Shown here: positions 1-8,922 of the stretch, piece after piece | Layout: each line of letters begins with the position of its first letter | Position numbering within the stretch: position 1 is the first letter of the stretch | Assembly: GCA_965262505.1 (NCBI GenBank) | Contig: CBDHFM010000030.1 | Coordinates: forward strand, 3,844,001 to 3,908,000 | Direction: 5' to 3' | Length of the DNA: 64,000 bases | From: JACPPO01 sp965262505 | Lineage (GTDB): Bacteria > Acidobacteriota > Vicinamibacteria > Vicinamibacterales > UBA2999 | The notes under the pieces: generated by a model | What the model saw: only the letters and a program-made list of their open reading frames with translations | The model's database searches: none | Told to the model about the DNA's origin: nothing | Made by a program: the position numbers and the translations under genes

Positions 1-2370
1 AAGGCGCTCGACGGCCATCTGTGCCGCTGCACCGGCTACGGACGCATCATCGATGCGATTCAAACGGCCGGGGAGGCGACCGGCAGCGGCGGGCGCCTGC
101 CGGATGAGCCGCGCCGCCACCTGTTCTTCGGTGAAGAGTTCGGCTTGAGCCGCGACCCGGCCTTTGCCAAGAGCGACCGGTCGGAGAGCGGTGTTGGTTA
201 TTCAGTCGCGCGGCAGGGCGGGCTGGAGCAGACGCTGGGCGACAAGCCGTTCGTCGATGACATGCGCGTGCCGGGGATGCTGCATGGCGCGATGGTGCTC
301 ACCGAGCACCCGCGCGCCAGGGTGTTGAAGATTCACACAGACGCGGCGAGGGCGATGCCGGGGGTCGTGCGGGTGCTCACCGCGGCGGACGTGCCTGGAT
401 CCCGCGGCACCGGCCTCAACAGCCCCGACCTACCCGTGTTCGTCGCCGAAGGGGAAGTGACCTGCTGCGTCGCCGACTTTCTTGCCATGGTGGTCGCCGA
501 TACCCAGTTTCAGGCGCGGCAGGCCGCAGCCGGTGTGCGGGTGGAGTACGAGGTCCTCGAGCCGGTGACCGACCCCGTCGAGGCGCTGAAACCAGGCGCG
601 CCGGAGGTGCACTCGGCTGACACCTTTCACCCCGCTCCGAATCTGCTTCAGCCCGTCACCGCCTTCGCGCGCGGTGATGTGGATGCCGCGCTCGGGGCCG
701 CGGCCCATGTCATCGAGGAGACATTCGCCACGAGCGCCGTCGAGCCAGCGTTTCTCGAGCCGGAAGCGTGCCTTGCCATTCCGCAGGGCGGAGGAGCCGG
801 CCAGCGAATCAAGGTCCATGCCGAGAGCCAGGGGTCGATTTACGACCAGCAGCAGATTGCCAGGGTGTTGAACCTCGAGCCGAACGACGTCGAGATCGCG
901 CTGGCGGCCAGCGGCGGCGCGTTTGGCGCGAAGGAGGAACTGTCGATCCAGGCGCAGACCGCCGTCGCGGCGCACCTGCTGGGCCGGCCGGTCAAGACCG
1001 TGCTCACGCGCGAGCAGTCCACGCAGCACCACGTCAAGCGCCATCCGATGACGATCACGCTTACCGTCGGCGCCGACGCGGAGGGGCGCCTGCTGGCCGT
1101 GCGGTCGCGCATTCTGGCCGATGCCGGCGGCTACCACACGACGAGCGCCAAGTGCGCGCTGCGTGCCGCGTGTCACGCCTGCGGTCCGTACCGCGTGCCG
1201 AACGTCGACGTCGAGTCCAAGGCCGTGCACACCAACAACCCCAGCAGCGGCGCGATGCGCGGCTTCGGCAGCAACCAGGCCCAGTTCGCCATGGAAGGCG
1301 TGATGGACATCCTGTCGGAGAAGGTGGGCGTGGATGGCTGGGATATCCGCATGCGGAACGTGCTCAATCCGGGCGACGCCTTCGCCACCGGCCAGGTCAT
1401 GCGCGAGAGCGTCCGGGGGATGACGGCGTCGCTCGAGGCCGTGAAGGACGTCTACAAGAAGGCGAAATACAAGGGCATCGGTTGCGCGATCAAGAGCACC
1501 GGGCTTGGCAACGGGACCACCGAAGGCGGCTACATCACCATTCGCGTCGTGGAGGGACCGAGGCTGGAGATTCTCAACGGCTATACCGAGATGGGCCAGG
1601 GGATCTTCACGGCGACGCTGCAGGCCGTCTGCGAGGAGACGGGCCTCCCCGCCGACATCATGCAGGTGATCTGGGACAAGAATCTCGGCAACAAGTGCGG
1701 GGAGACCTGGGCCTCGTGCGGCACGACTTTGAGCTGCGCGGCGGCGAAGGCGGCGGCGCAGAAGTTGGCGGCGGACCTCGAGGAGCAGCCGCTCGAGCAG
1801 CTCGTCGGCCGCGAATACGACGGAGAGTACGTCCTGAGCTTCACGACCCGTCCCGGCACACCGGAATGGGTGCTGAACAAGAACACGCATCTCACCTTCA
1901 GCTACTCCACGCAGGTCGTCATCCTCGACGAGCAGGGGCTGATCACCCACGTCGTGGCGGCCCACGATGTCGGGCGGGCGATCAACCCGAGGCTCTGTGC
2001 CGAGCAGATGGAGGGCGGCATCCACATGGGCCTCGGCTATGCGCTGTCCGAGAGCTTCACCTCCACCGGAGGCGTGCCGGACTCGCTGGCGCTGCGTACG
2101 CTCGGCATCGTGGCGGCCAAGCACATGCCGAAGGTCGACGTGATCCTCATCGAAGTGCCCGACGAGGTTGGCGGCTATGGCGCCAAGGGGGTGGGCGAGA
2201 TCGGCTGCGTCGCGACGGCCGGCGCCGTGGCCGGCGCGCTCCACTCGTTCGACGGCATCCGGCGCCTCCGGCTGCCGATGGACGACGCGCCGGCCGCGAA
2301 AGCGTCGCTGCCGAAGTCCCGCCGTAAACCCGCCGCGGTCCCGGCGGCCGCGCCGGCCGCCCCCGCGTAA
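1..2370 (+). CDS. Fused [2Fe-2S]/molybdopterin-binding oxidoreductase of the xanthine dehydrogenase family, 5' end outside window
   Basis: The frame is open from base 1 and ends at TAA 2368-2370, so the protein begins before the window. The first residues (GHLCRCTGYGRIIDAI) are the end of a ferredoxin-type [2Fe-2S] domain. After a linker comes the molybdopterin region: an Ald_Xan_dh_C-type domain (VDDMRVPGMLHGAMV), then the MoCo-binding domains with GGAFGAKEE, GAMRGFGSNQAQ and the catalytic-loop motif GAKGVGEIG, whose Glu is the expected base. A fused Fe-S/Mo layout is known from XdhD-like and selenium-dependent xanthine dehydrogenases, which hydroxylate purines or other heterocycles using water as the oxygen source. 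The substrate is not readable from sequence. The tail after residue 715 is Pro/Ala-rich and probably unstructured. A separate FAD subunit lies at 3374-4321. Confidence 0.9.
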   Translation, partial: KALDGHLCRCTGYGRIIDAIQTAGEATGSGGRLPDEPRRHLFFGEEFGLSRDPAFAKSDRSESGVGYSVARQGGLEQTLGDKPFVDDMRVPGMLHGAMVLTEHPRARVLKIHTDAARAMPGVVRVLTAADVPGSRGTGLNSPDLPVFVAEGEVTCCVADFLAMVVADTQFQARQAAAGVRVEYEVLEPVTDPVEALKPGAPEVHSADTFHPAPNLLQPVTAFARGDVDAALGAAAHVIEETFATSAVEPAFLEPEACLAIPQGGGAGQRIKVHAESQGSIYDQQQIARVLNLEPNDVEIALAASGGAFGAKEELSIQAQTAVAAHLLGRPVKTVLTREQSTQHHVKRHPMTITLTVGADAEGRLLAVRSRILADAGGYHTTSAKCALRAACHACGPYRVPNVDVESKAVHTNNPSSGAMRGFGSNQAQFAMEGVMDILSEKVGVDGWDIRMRNVLNPGDAFATGQVMRESVRGMTASLEAVKDVYKKAKYKGIGCAIKSTGLGNGTTEGGYITIRVVEGPRLEILNGYTEMGQGIFTATLQAVCEETGLPADIMQVIWDKNLGNKCGETWASCGTTLSCAAAKAAAQKLAADLEEQPLEQLVGREYDGEYVLSFTTRPGTPEWVLNKNTHLTFSYSTQVVILDEQGLITHVVAAHDVGRAINPRLCAEQMEGGIHMGLGYALSESFTSTGGVPDSLALRTLGIVAAKHMPKVDVILIEVPDEVGGYGAKGVGEIGCVATAGAVAGALHSFDGIRRLRLPMDDAPAAKASLPKSRRKPAAVPAAAPAAPA

Positions 2371-2445
2371 GGGGGCCCAGGGGCCGAGGTTCCGGAGTCG
2401 AGACTCAGGAGTCGGGCCTTGGAAGTAGGGATCGTGCCGAGTCGC

Positions 2446-3192
2446 CTATCTGTAGAGCGGATTCGGATGGTCGAAGCGACAACCGGCATCCCAGGCAGAT
2501 CGCTGGTTTCCGTGTGCGGGGATGCCACCGGCGTCGGTCAGCATCCGGGCCACATGCAGCAGGTTCCAGGTCATGAAGGTCGTATTCCGATTCGTGAAGT
2601 CGTTTTCGGGCCCGCCTGACCCGGGGTCCAGATAGGACGGCCCCGGCCCCGCTTCTCCCAGCCAGGCGGCGTCGGCCTGCGGCGGAATCATGTAGCCCAG
2701 GTGCTGCAGGGAGTACAGGATGTTCATCGCGCAGTGCTTCGCGCCGTCCTCGTTGCCGGTGATGAGACAACCCCCGACCTTGCCGTAGTACCCGTACTGA
2801 CCGCGGCCGTTGAGGAGGGAGGAGTTCGCATACAGGCGTTCGATGACCTTGGTGCATACAGAGGATTTTTCGCCCAGCCAGATCGGAGTTGTGATCACGA
2901 GGATGTGAGCACGCGTGACCCGTTCGTAGATCTCTGGCCAGTCGTCCTGCTCCCACCCGTGCTGGGACATGTCCGGCCAGAGGCCATAGGCGATCGAATG
3001 GTCCACCGGTCGCAGTACCTCGACGGAGACTCCGTTCTTCTCCATGATCGCTTTCGAGATCTCGATCAAGCCCTGAGTATGGGAAAGCTCGGGTGCGCGC
3101 TTCAACGTGCAGTTGAGGAATAGGGCCTTGAGATCGGAGAAGTCCCATGCGCTCGCCTCGCACATCTCAAGCTGCGTCTTCGACAGAGTCAT
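2446..3192 (-). CDS. Flavodoxin-like NAD(P)H-dependent reductase
   Basis: A 248-residue protein on the opposite strand from the flanking oxidoreductase genes. The start at 3192 is chosen because GAGGGAAAT lies just upstream; the longer reading to 3249 has no such site. The fold signature of flavodoxin-like quinone/FMN reductases is visible: LKALFLNCTLK near residue 22 (phosphate-binding strand-loop), ILVITTPIWLGEKSS in the middle (FMN-ring loop), then GGCLITGNEDGAKHC. Such proteins bind FMN and reduce quinones, nitro compounds or flavin partners in the cytoplasm. It sits between two molybdenum hydroxylase loci and may serve the same redox metabolism, but it is convergent with the first and divergent from the second, so co-transcription is excluded. 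Confidence 0.8.
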   Translation of the reverse strand: MTLSKTQLEMCEASAWDFSDLKALFLNCTLKRAPELSHTQGLIEISKAIMEKNGVSVEVLRPVDHSIAYGLWPDMSQHGWEQDDWPEIYERVTRAHILVITTPIWLGEKSSVCTKVIERLYANSSLLNGRGQYGYYGKVGGCLITGNEDGAKHCAMNILYSLQHLGYMIPPQADAAWLGEAGPGPSYLDPGSGGPENDFTNRNTTFMTWNLLHVARMLTDAGGIPAHGNQRSAWDAGCRFDHPNPLYR

Positions 3193-3373
3193 CGTGATTT
3201 CCCTCTTTCGCCTTGGGGGCCAACGCCACGCTATTCTCCATGATTCCACCCGTCTCGCAGGCGCCCGTCAGACCGCCAGTGCCGCCTCGTGCCGATTGCG
3301 GCTGGGCGCCCGGACGTGGTACCTTCCTGGGGCGCATGCCCTGCGCCGACACCGGCCACCCCGGAGACCCCGC

Positions 3374-4321
3374 ATGAGAGCGTTTGAATTCGTTGCCGCC
3401 AAGGATTCCAGCCACGCGGTGGCGCTGCTCGCCGAGCACGCCCCATCCGCCAAGGTGCTCGCGGGCGGCACCGATCTGCTGGCCGATCTCAAGTTCTCGT
3501 CCCACATCCCTGGCGTGGTTGTCGACATCACGCGTGCCGAGGACCTGAGAGGCATCACGGAGACGGACGAGGGGCTCAGCATCGGCACGCTGGTGACGCA
3601 CACCGAGATCATGGCGTCACCGATCATTCGGGAGATGTTTCCGGCTCTGGTCGACGCGGCGCACACGATCGGTGCCGTGCAGACCAGGAATCTCGGCACC
3701 CTGGGCGGCAATCTCGTCACCGCGGTGCCATCCGTGGACAGCGGCCCCACGCTGGTTGCGCTCGACGCGCTGGTCACTCTGCTCGGGCCCGCCGGCCGAC
3801 GGCAGATGCCACTCGCCGATTTCTTCGTCGGGCCTCGCAAGACCGCGCTCGCGCCGGATGAGCTGCTGGTGGAAATCCTCATTCCCAAGGAGAGCCTGGG
3901 TAAGCCGACGCACTTCCTGAAGTTCGGTCTGCGGAAGGGTCAGGCGCTGGCGCTGGTCAACGTGGCCTCCAGCTTGTGGGTCGACCAGGCCAAGCGGACG
4001 TTCTTGGCGCCGCGGATCGCGCTGGGCGCCGTCGCGCCGAAGGTGATACACGCGTCTGCAGCCGAGGCGTTCCTGGAAGGCCGGCCGATCTCGCCGGAAG
4101 CTATGGCCGAGGCGGGTCGCATCGCCGCGGAGGAGGCGAAGCCGATCACCGATTTCCGCGCCTCTGCCGGGTACCGGCTGCATCTCATCGAGGTACTCAC
4201 CAGACGCACGCTGGAAGGCGCGTACGAACTGGCCCAGCGTCGGGTCGCGGAGCGACCCGACAAGGCAGCACCGGCTGGGCGGTCCACGAAGGCGGCCCGT
4301 CGAAAGCGATCGGAGAAGTAG
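3374..4321 (+). CDS. FAD-binding (medium) subunit of a molybdenum hydroxylase, CoxM/XdhB type
   Basis: 315 residues, starting at ATG 3374 (MRAFEFVAAKDSSHAVALL). The FAD pyrophosphate loop AKVLAGGTDLLADLK and the second FAD motif LGTLGGNLVTAVPSVDSGP are both present, followed by a CO_deh_flav_C-type C-terminal domain. In this family the subunit passes electrons from the [2Fe-2S] clusters to NAD+, a quinone or another acceptor. It is 2 bp upstream of the Fe-S subunit gene and in one operon with the split molybdopterin subunit, giving the FAD, Fe-S, Mo order. In-frame sequence upstream of 3374 is compositionally unlike the protein and is not counted. The Arg/Lys-rich end after residue 295 looks like a flexible tail. 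Confidence 0.9.
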   Translation: MRAFEFVAAKDSSHAVALLAEHAPSAKVLAGGTDLLADLKFSSHIPGVVVDITRAEDLRGITETDEGLSIGTLVTHTEIMASPIIREMFPALVDAAHTIGAVQTRNLGTLGGNLVTAVPSVDSGPTLVALDALVTLLGPAGRRQMPLADFFVGPRKTALAPDELLVEILIPKESLGKPTHFLKFGLRKGQALALVNVASSLWVDQAKRTFLAPRIALGAVAPKVIHASAAEAFLEGRPISPEAMAEAGRIAAEEAKPITDFRASAGYRLHLIEVLTRRTLEGAYELAQRRVAERPDKAAPAGRSTKAARRKRSEK

Positions 4322-4323
4322 AC

Positions 4324-4812
4324 ATGGCGAATGTAAGCCTCACTGTCAACGGCGAGACGCGAACGGCCTCCGTGCCGCCGGAAACGACGCTGCTCAAGCT
4401 GTTGCGCGAAGAGTTCCAGTTGACCGGCGCGAAACTCGGATGCGACGTCGGTGATTGCGGCGCGTGCACGGTCATTGTTGACGGCATGTCGGTCAACTCA
4501 TGCCTGATGCTGGTCGGACAGGCGGACGGTCGCGACGTGCTGACCATCGAGGGGCTGGCGACCATGGAACGGCTGCACCCGATCCAGAAGGCGTTCGAGG
4601 AGAAGGGTTCGTTGCAGTGCGGCTTCTGCGGGCCGGGCGTCATCCTGTCGGCCAAGGCGCTGCTCGACGAGAACCCGGATCCGACGGTTCCTGAGATCCG
4701 CGATGCGCTTGCCGGCAACTTGTGCCGGTGCACGGGCTATACGAAGATGATCGAGGCGATCCAGGAGATCGCTCGTGGGGACAGCGAACGGCCGGTGGGC
4801 AAGTCCGCGTAG
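4324..4812 (+). CDS. [2Fe-2S] (small) subunit of a molybdenum hydroxylase, CoxS type
   Basis: 162 residues with all eight cluster cysteines: CDVGDCGACTVIVDG plus a later Cys in NSCLML for the plant-ferredoxin-type cluster, and CGFCGPG with NLCRCTGYTKM for the second, alpha-helical cluster. The length fits CoxS/XdhC-type small subunits. Its role is electron transfer between the molybdenum site and FAD. ATG 4324 follows the stop of the FAD subunit gene by 2 bp, and the large subunit gene starts 23 bp downstream after a purine-rich GGGAGAGGGA. Expression as one operon is strongly suggested. Confidence 0.93.
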   Translation: MANVSLTVNGETRTASVPPETTLLKLLREEFQLTGAKLGCDVGDCGACTVIVDGMSVNSCLMLVGQADGRDVLTIEGLATMERLHPIQKAFEEKGSLQCGFCGPGVILSAKALLDENPDPTVPEIRDALAGNLCRCTGYTKMIEAIQEIARGDSERPVGKSA

Positions 4813-4835
4813 GCTAGGGAGAGGGACGTCGAACC

Positions 4836-6254
4836 ATGGACACGAAATCAGTAGTCACGAAGGCTCCGGTCGAAACCCTGCGGGATACGGAGGAGATGCT
4901 GCGCACGCCGCCGGCGGCGCCGCTCGTGCCCCTGCCCCTTGAAGTCCTGATCCCGGAAGCCCGCCAGCAGACCCCCGCCGTCGGTCAGCGGGCACAGCGG
5001 CCTGACTGCCGCCTGCACGGGCTTGGTCAGACCAAGTACATCGACGATTTTTACCTTCCCGGTATGCTCTACGCCAAGATCAAGCGAGCCGGCATCGCCT
5101 CGGCCCGGATCCTGAGCGTCGACACGAAAGAGGCCGAAGCGATGCCAGGGGTGGCGGCTGTGATTACAGGCCGCGACGTCCCCTGCAACTCGTTCGGGCC
5201 GTCGTTGAAGGACCAGCCGGTACTGGCCGACGAACGCGTGTTCCATGCTGGTGACGGCGTTGCGGCCGTTGCGGCCGTCACAGAGCAGATTGCCCAGGAC
5301 GCACTCGACAAGATCAAAGTGGAGTACGAGGAACTCACGCCGGTCCTGGACCCCCTCGAGTCTTTGAAGCTGGAAACACCCGGGTTGCATGCGCCAAACG
5401 CCAACATTTACGGGCACAAGACCATCCGGAAGGGTGACGTTGAAAAGGGATTCGCGGAGTCTGACCATATTTTCGAGGGCAGCTACCGTACGCAGATGGT
5501 CGAGCACGTGCCTCTGGAGCCCCACGCCTCGCTTGCCACCTGGGATGCCAACGGCCGTGTGACCGTCTATTCCACACTGGGACGGATCACGCTCGGTCGC
5601 GCCGATCTCGCGCGCACGCTGGGCGTTCCGATGAGCCGCATCCGTGTCGTCGCCACCATCGTCGGCGGCAATTTCGGCGGGAAGAACGAGATCACAACGG
5701 AGCCGGTGGTGGCACTGCTGTCGAAGAAGACCGGAAGGCCGGTCAAGTGCACGTTCACGCGCCCCGAGGAATTCACCTCGACGACAACGCGCCACCCGCT
5801 CATCATGGATTACAAGACCGGCGTGACCAAGGAGGGCAAGCTCTTGGCGCGCCAGATTCGTATCGTGCTCGACGGCGGCGCCTACTGCTCGTGGAGCGAG
5901 ACGACGCTCGGCAAGGCGTGCATTCTTTCGGCGGGCCCCTACAATATCGACAATCTTCTCGCGGAAGCCTTCGTCGTCTACACCAACAAGACGATGACCG
6001 GCGCCATGCGGGGATTCGGTGCGCCACAGGTGTGCTTCGCCTACGAATCGCAGATGGACGACATCGCGGCCAAGCTCAAGATCGACCCGCTGGAGCTTCG
6101 GATGATGAACCTCCTCAAGAACGGCTCGATCAGTCCCACCGGCCAGACGCTGCAGAGCGTCGCGGTCAGGGAATCACTGTTGCAGGCCGCGGATCGTTTC
6201 GGCTGGAACGACAGTGGTAACGCCGACGGCAACGGAGATGGAGCGTCGGCATGA
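4836..6254 (+). CDS. Molybdopterin-binding subunit, N-terminal half (CoxL/XdhA type)
   Basis: 472 residues covering the Ald_Xan_dh_C domain (GLGQTKYIDDFYLPGML) and the first molybdopterin-binding domain (VGGNFGGKNE and TGAMRGFGAPQ). It stops shortly after the ALRDRFGW-like region, where intact CoxL-type proteins continue into the second MoCo domain. That domain is encoded by the next gene, whose ATG overlaps this stop in an ATGA. The last dozen residues (GNADGNGDGASA) are low-complexity, which suggests a settled protein end rather than a fresh frameshift. Both halves are needed to bind the cofactor, so the two products presumably assemble together. N-terminal residues 1-55 are Pro-rich and outside the conserved domain. 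Confidence 0.88.
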   Translation: MDTKSVVTKAPVETLRDTEEMLRTPPAAPLVPLPLEVLIPEARQQTPAVGQRAQRPDCRLHGLGQTKYIDDFYLPGMLYAKIKRAGIASARILSVDTKEAEAMPGVAAVITGRDVPCNSFGPSLKDQPVLADERVFHAGDGVAAVAAVTEQIAQDALDKIKVEYEELTPVLDPLESLKLETPGLHAPNANIYGHKTIRKGDVEKGFAESDHIFEGSYRTQMVEHVPLEPHASLATWDANGRVTVYSTLGRITLGRADLARTLGVPMSRIRVVATIVGGNFGGKNEITTEPVVALLSKKTGRPVKCTFTRPEEFTSTTTRHPLIMDYKTGVTKEGKLLARQIRIVLDGGAYCSWSETTLGKACILSAGPYNIDNLLAEAFVVYTNKTMTGAMRGFGAPQVCFAYESQMDDIAAKLKIDPLELRMMNLLKNGSISPTGQTLQSVAVRESLLQAADRFGWNDSGNADGNGDGASA

Positions 6255-7270
6255 AGCGACGGGGACGCGGCATCGCCTGCATGTGGTATCCGGTCGGCTT
6301 CACCGTGGCCGCCAATCCGAGCGCCGCTGTGGTCAAAGTCAATGAGGACGGCACTGCCACCCTGCTCACGGGCACGGTGGAAACCGGCCAGGGATCCCTG
6401 ACCATCCTGGCTCAGATCGCGGCGCAGGAACTCGGCATCGCCACCGACGACGTGCACGTGGTGTCGGCCGATACCGACACGACGCCGATGGACACCGGCG
6501 CCATCGCGAGCCGCACGACCTACGTGACCGGTAATGCTGTCAGGCTCGCGGCCCAGAAGGCCAAGGAAATGCTGATCGAGGTTGCCGCGCCGCTGCTGGG
6601 TGTAAAGCCCAACCAGCTCGAGGTCAAGGACCACAAGATCCAGGTCAAGGGTTTCCCGCAACGCAATATGCACATCGGCGACGCGGCGAACCACGCGAGG
6701 AATGTCAGCGGCCAGCCACCGATCGGCAGCGGGACGTTCAATCCCGCGACGGTCGCACTGGACCCGGAAACCGGACAGGGCATTCCGTTCGCGACCTATG
6801 TGTATGCGACGCAGATCGCCGAAGTTGATGTGGACGACGAGACCGGCGACGTGGAAGTGCTTCGCATCGTCGCCTCGCACGACTGCGGGACCCCTATCAA
6901 CCCGATGTTGGTCGAAGGCCAGGTCGAGGGCGGCATCTCGATGGGGGTAGGCTTCGCGCTCGAGGAAGAGATGCTGTTCGACGCCAAGGGCCGCCTGATC
7001 AATCCCAACCTGACCAACTACATCATGCCGACCTCTCTCGACATGCCGAAGATCGAGGTCGACATCGTGGACAACTACGACCCAACGGGTCCGTTCGGCG
7101 CCAAGGGTGTTGGCGAGCCCACGTGCGTGTCGACGGCGGCGGCTATCATGAACGCGATCCACGATGCCGTCGGCGTGCGCATCACCTCGCTGCCGGCCAC
7201 CGCGGAGAAGGTGTTTGCCGCCATCAAGGCGAAGCGCGCGAAGGAGCCGAAGCTGGTCACGGCCGGCTGA
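6251..7270 (+). CDS. Molybdopterin-binding subunit, C-terminal half
   Basis: 339 residues starting at ATG 6251, in a 4-bp ATGA overlap with the preceding gene. The start RRGRGIACMWYPVG is where the second MoCo-binding domain begins in single-chain CoxL proteins. Further family motifs are TGTVETGQGSLTILAQIAA (substrate/cofactor loop), ASHDCGTPINPMLVEGQ and GAKGVGEPTCV, which holds the catalytic Glu. All expected motifs are intact, so the pair may be functional as a split large subunit. Termination-reinitiation at the ATGA would keep the two halves equimolar. A sequencing or natural frameshift remains possible but reading through the TGA in the first frame gives no homologous sequence. Confidence 0.88.
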   Translation: MKRRGRGIACMWYPVGFTVAANPSAAVVKVNEDGTATLLTGTVETGQGSLTILAQIAAQELGIATDDVHVVSADTDTTPMDTGAIASRTTYVTGNAVRLAAQKAKEMLIEVAAPLLGVKPNQLEVKDHKIQVKGFPQRNMHIGDAANHARNVSGQPPIGSGTFNPATVALDPETGQGIPFATYVYATQIAEVDVDDETGDVEVLRIVASHDCGTPINPMLVEGQVEGGISMGVGFALEEEMLFDAKGRLINPNLTNYIMPTSLDMPKIEVDIVDNYDPTGPFGAKGVGEPTCVSTAAAIMNAIHDAVGVRITSLPATAEKVFAAIKAKRAKEPKLVTAG

Positions 7271-7443
7271 TCGGGCCGGCTGATTGCCCCGCGGCAGGCC
7301 GTGTTCTGGCGTGAGCCGGAGACCTGCCGTCCCCCCGACACGCATCCGTTCTACAATCCGGCCAGCTATCTCACATGCACACGAATCCGCGGACCGCGCG
7401 CCGGGGCCCGGCGTCGTGGTGATGTTCTGAAGAGGAGATCGTG

Positions 7444-8922
7444 ATGAGTCAGACCACGAGACGGATCCTTCACACAACGGTCATCGCGGCGATGGCATCG
7501 CTCTTGGCGGTGGCGGCGGTGGGTTGCAGCGCTGCCGCTCCTGCGCTGGATCAGGCGGAGTCGGATCCCTTCTCAGACGGTGCGCAGAACGTGCGGCTGG
7601 TTGGCCACCACGACCTGCAGGGACGCCAGTCACTGCAGTTGACAACCCGGTCGGACGCGGAGAACGGGAACTGGCTGTACGTCGGCCATCAGCCGAACAT
7701 CCGGCCGAACAGCGAAGAGCCCCAGATGAATTCCGTTACAGGTCAGGCGGAGATCAACGGGACGTCGCTCCTCGACATCACGGATCCGGCCAATCCGACG
7801 CTCAAGTGGCACATTCCTGGGATCTCGGGTGCGAACCACCGCTCTGTGTCGGTCGTGTACGACTACACGCATGACGCGAGCGGCCGCGACTATCTCGTCC
7901 GCAGTGCTGACACCGGCGAAGACTTCCGGTTCCAGATCTTCGACGTGACCGATCGGGCTACCAACCCGGAAGCGATCACGCTGGTCTCGGAGATCACCGG
8001 GACGCCCCCCAATTCGTGCGGGCCCGGCTGCGGCGGGCCGTTCATCATCCGCGCGCACAAGGGTTACTGGTCGGAGGAATCGGGCTACTACTACACGGCC
8101 TCCGGAGAGCCCGGCTTCCGCAATACGCTGCTACATATCTGGGATCTCAGGGACCCGACGACCCCGACGTTCGTCGGCCGGGCCTGGCTGCCGGGGATGA
8201 AGGACACCGAGGACGAGGCGCTCTATCAGGGCCAGTACGTGCACCATCCGACGATCGACGAGGTCAACAACCGGCTGTACATCGGCTTCAGGAATACCAG
8301 CGGGCTGATGGGGGCCTGGGACATCGCTGATCGGGCGAACCCGACGCTGGTCTGGTCCTACGATACCAATCCGCCGAACCGCGGGCCGCACACGCTGACG
8401 CCGATCGTCTACGACCAATTGCCCAATTTCCACGGTGATGCGCTCCCGCGAACCTACATCTTCATGACGGACGAAGCGGCCGGGGCAGCGGACATGGCGC
8501 CGTGCGCGAGCGGTGTCCGGACCAGGGCGTACATGTTCGACGTCACGCACGAGACCCACCCGACGCAGGTGTCCCAATGGGAGGTGCCGGTAGGCGATTT
8601 CTGCGCGAAGGGCGGGCGGTTCGGGGTGCATCAGCACGCGGAGTTCGTGAACGGGCGTCTCAACCGGCATGAGGACCGGATGGCCTGGGTGGCCTACTTC
8701 AACGCCGGCGTGCGGGTCCTCGATCTGTCGGATCCGTACCACATGGAGGAGCTGGGCTATTACATTCCGAAGGCGAATGCGATGTCCCACCCGATAGCTG
8801 AAGGGCAGCCGGCGGTGATTCAGATCAACGACGTGACGGTCGACCACCGGGGACTCGCCTACGCGACGGATCGCGTCGGGGCCGGAGTCTTCATCCTCGA
8901 GTACACCGGCGGCGCCGAGTAG
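7444..8922 (+). CDS. LVIVD-repeat-type exported lipoprotein
   Basis: 492 residues from ATG 7444; AGGAG lies 6 bp upstream, which favours this over the GTG three bases earlier. The N-terminus is a lipoprotein signal with lipobox AVGC, so the mature protein is expected to be lipid-anchored outside the inner membrane. The body shows repeated segments of the form LLDITDPANPTLKWHI, IFDVTDRATNPEAITLV, IWDLRDPTTPTFVG, AWDIADRANPTLVWS and VLDLSDPYHMEELGYYI. This repetition is typical of LVIVD/choice-of-anchor beta-propellers. No catalytic motif is apparent. It follows the molybdenum hydroxylase operon by 170 bp with its own ribosome site. Confidence 0.8.
   Translation: MSQTTRRILHTTVIAAMASLLAVAAVGCSAAAPALDQAESDPFSDGAQNVRLVGHHDLQGRQSLQLTTRSDAENGNWLYVGHQPNIRPNSEEPQMNSVTGQAEINGTSLLDITDPANPTLKWHIPGISGANHRSVSVVYDYTHDASGRDYLVRSADTGEDFRFQIFDVTDRATNPEAITLVSEITGTPPNSCGPGCGGPFIIRAHKGYWSEESGYYYTASGEPGFRNTLLHIWDLRDPTTPTFVGRAWLPGMKDTEDEALYQGQYVHHPTIDEVNNRLYIGFRNTSGLMGAWDIADRANPTLVWSYDTNPPNRGPHTLTPIVYDQLPNFHGDALPRTYIFMTDEAAGAADMAPCASGVRTRAYMFDVTHETHPTQVSQWEVPVGDFCAKGGRFGVHQHAEFVNGRLNRHEDRMAWVAYFNAGVRVLDLSDPYHMEELGYYIPKANAMSHPIAEGQPAVIQINDVTVDHRGLAYATDRVGAGVFILEYTGGAE

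Noticed and set aside
430..2244. 604-codon open frame on the minus strand inside the molybdenum oxidoreductase gene
   Set aside because: Mirror frame of a GC-rich gene; composition is Arg/His/Asp-rich with no family motif, while the plus frame has all expected motifs.
3107..3373. Upstream extension of the FAD-subunit gene
   Set aside because: Sequence before ATG 3374 is not domain-like and overlaps the opposite-strand reductase promoter region.
6252..6254. TGA between the two halves of the molybdopterin subunit as a selenocysteine codon
   Set aside because: Reading through in the first frame gives no sequence similar to the second MoCo domain, which is in the other frame.
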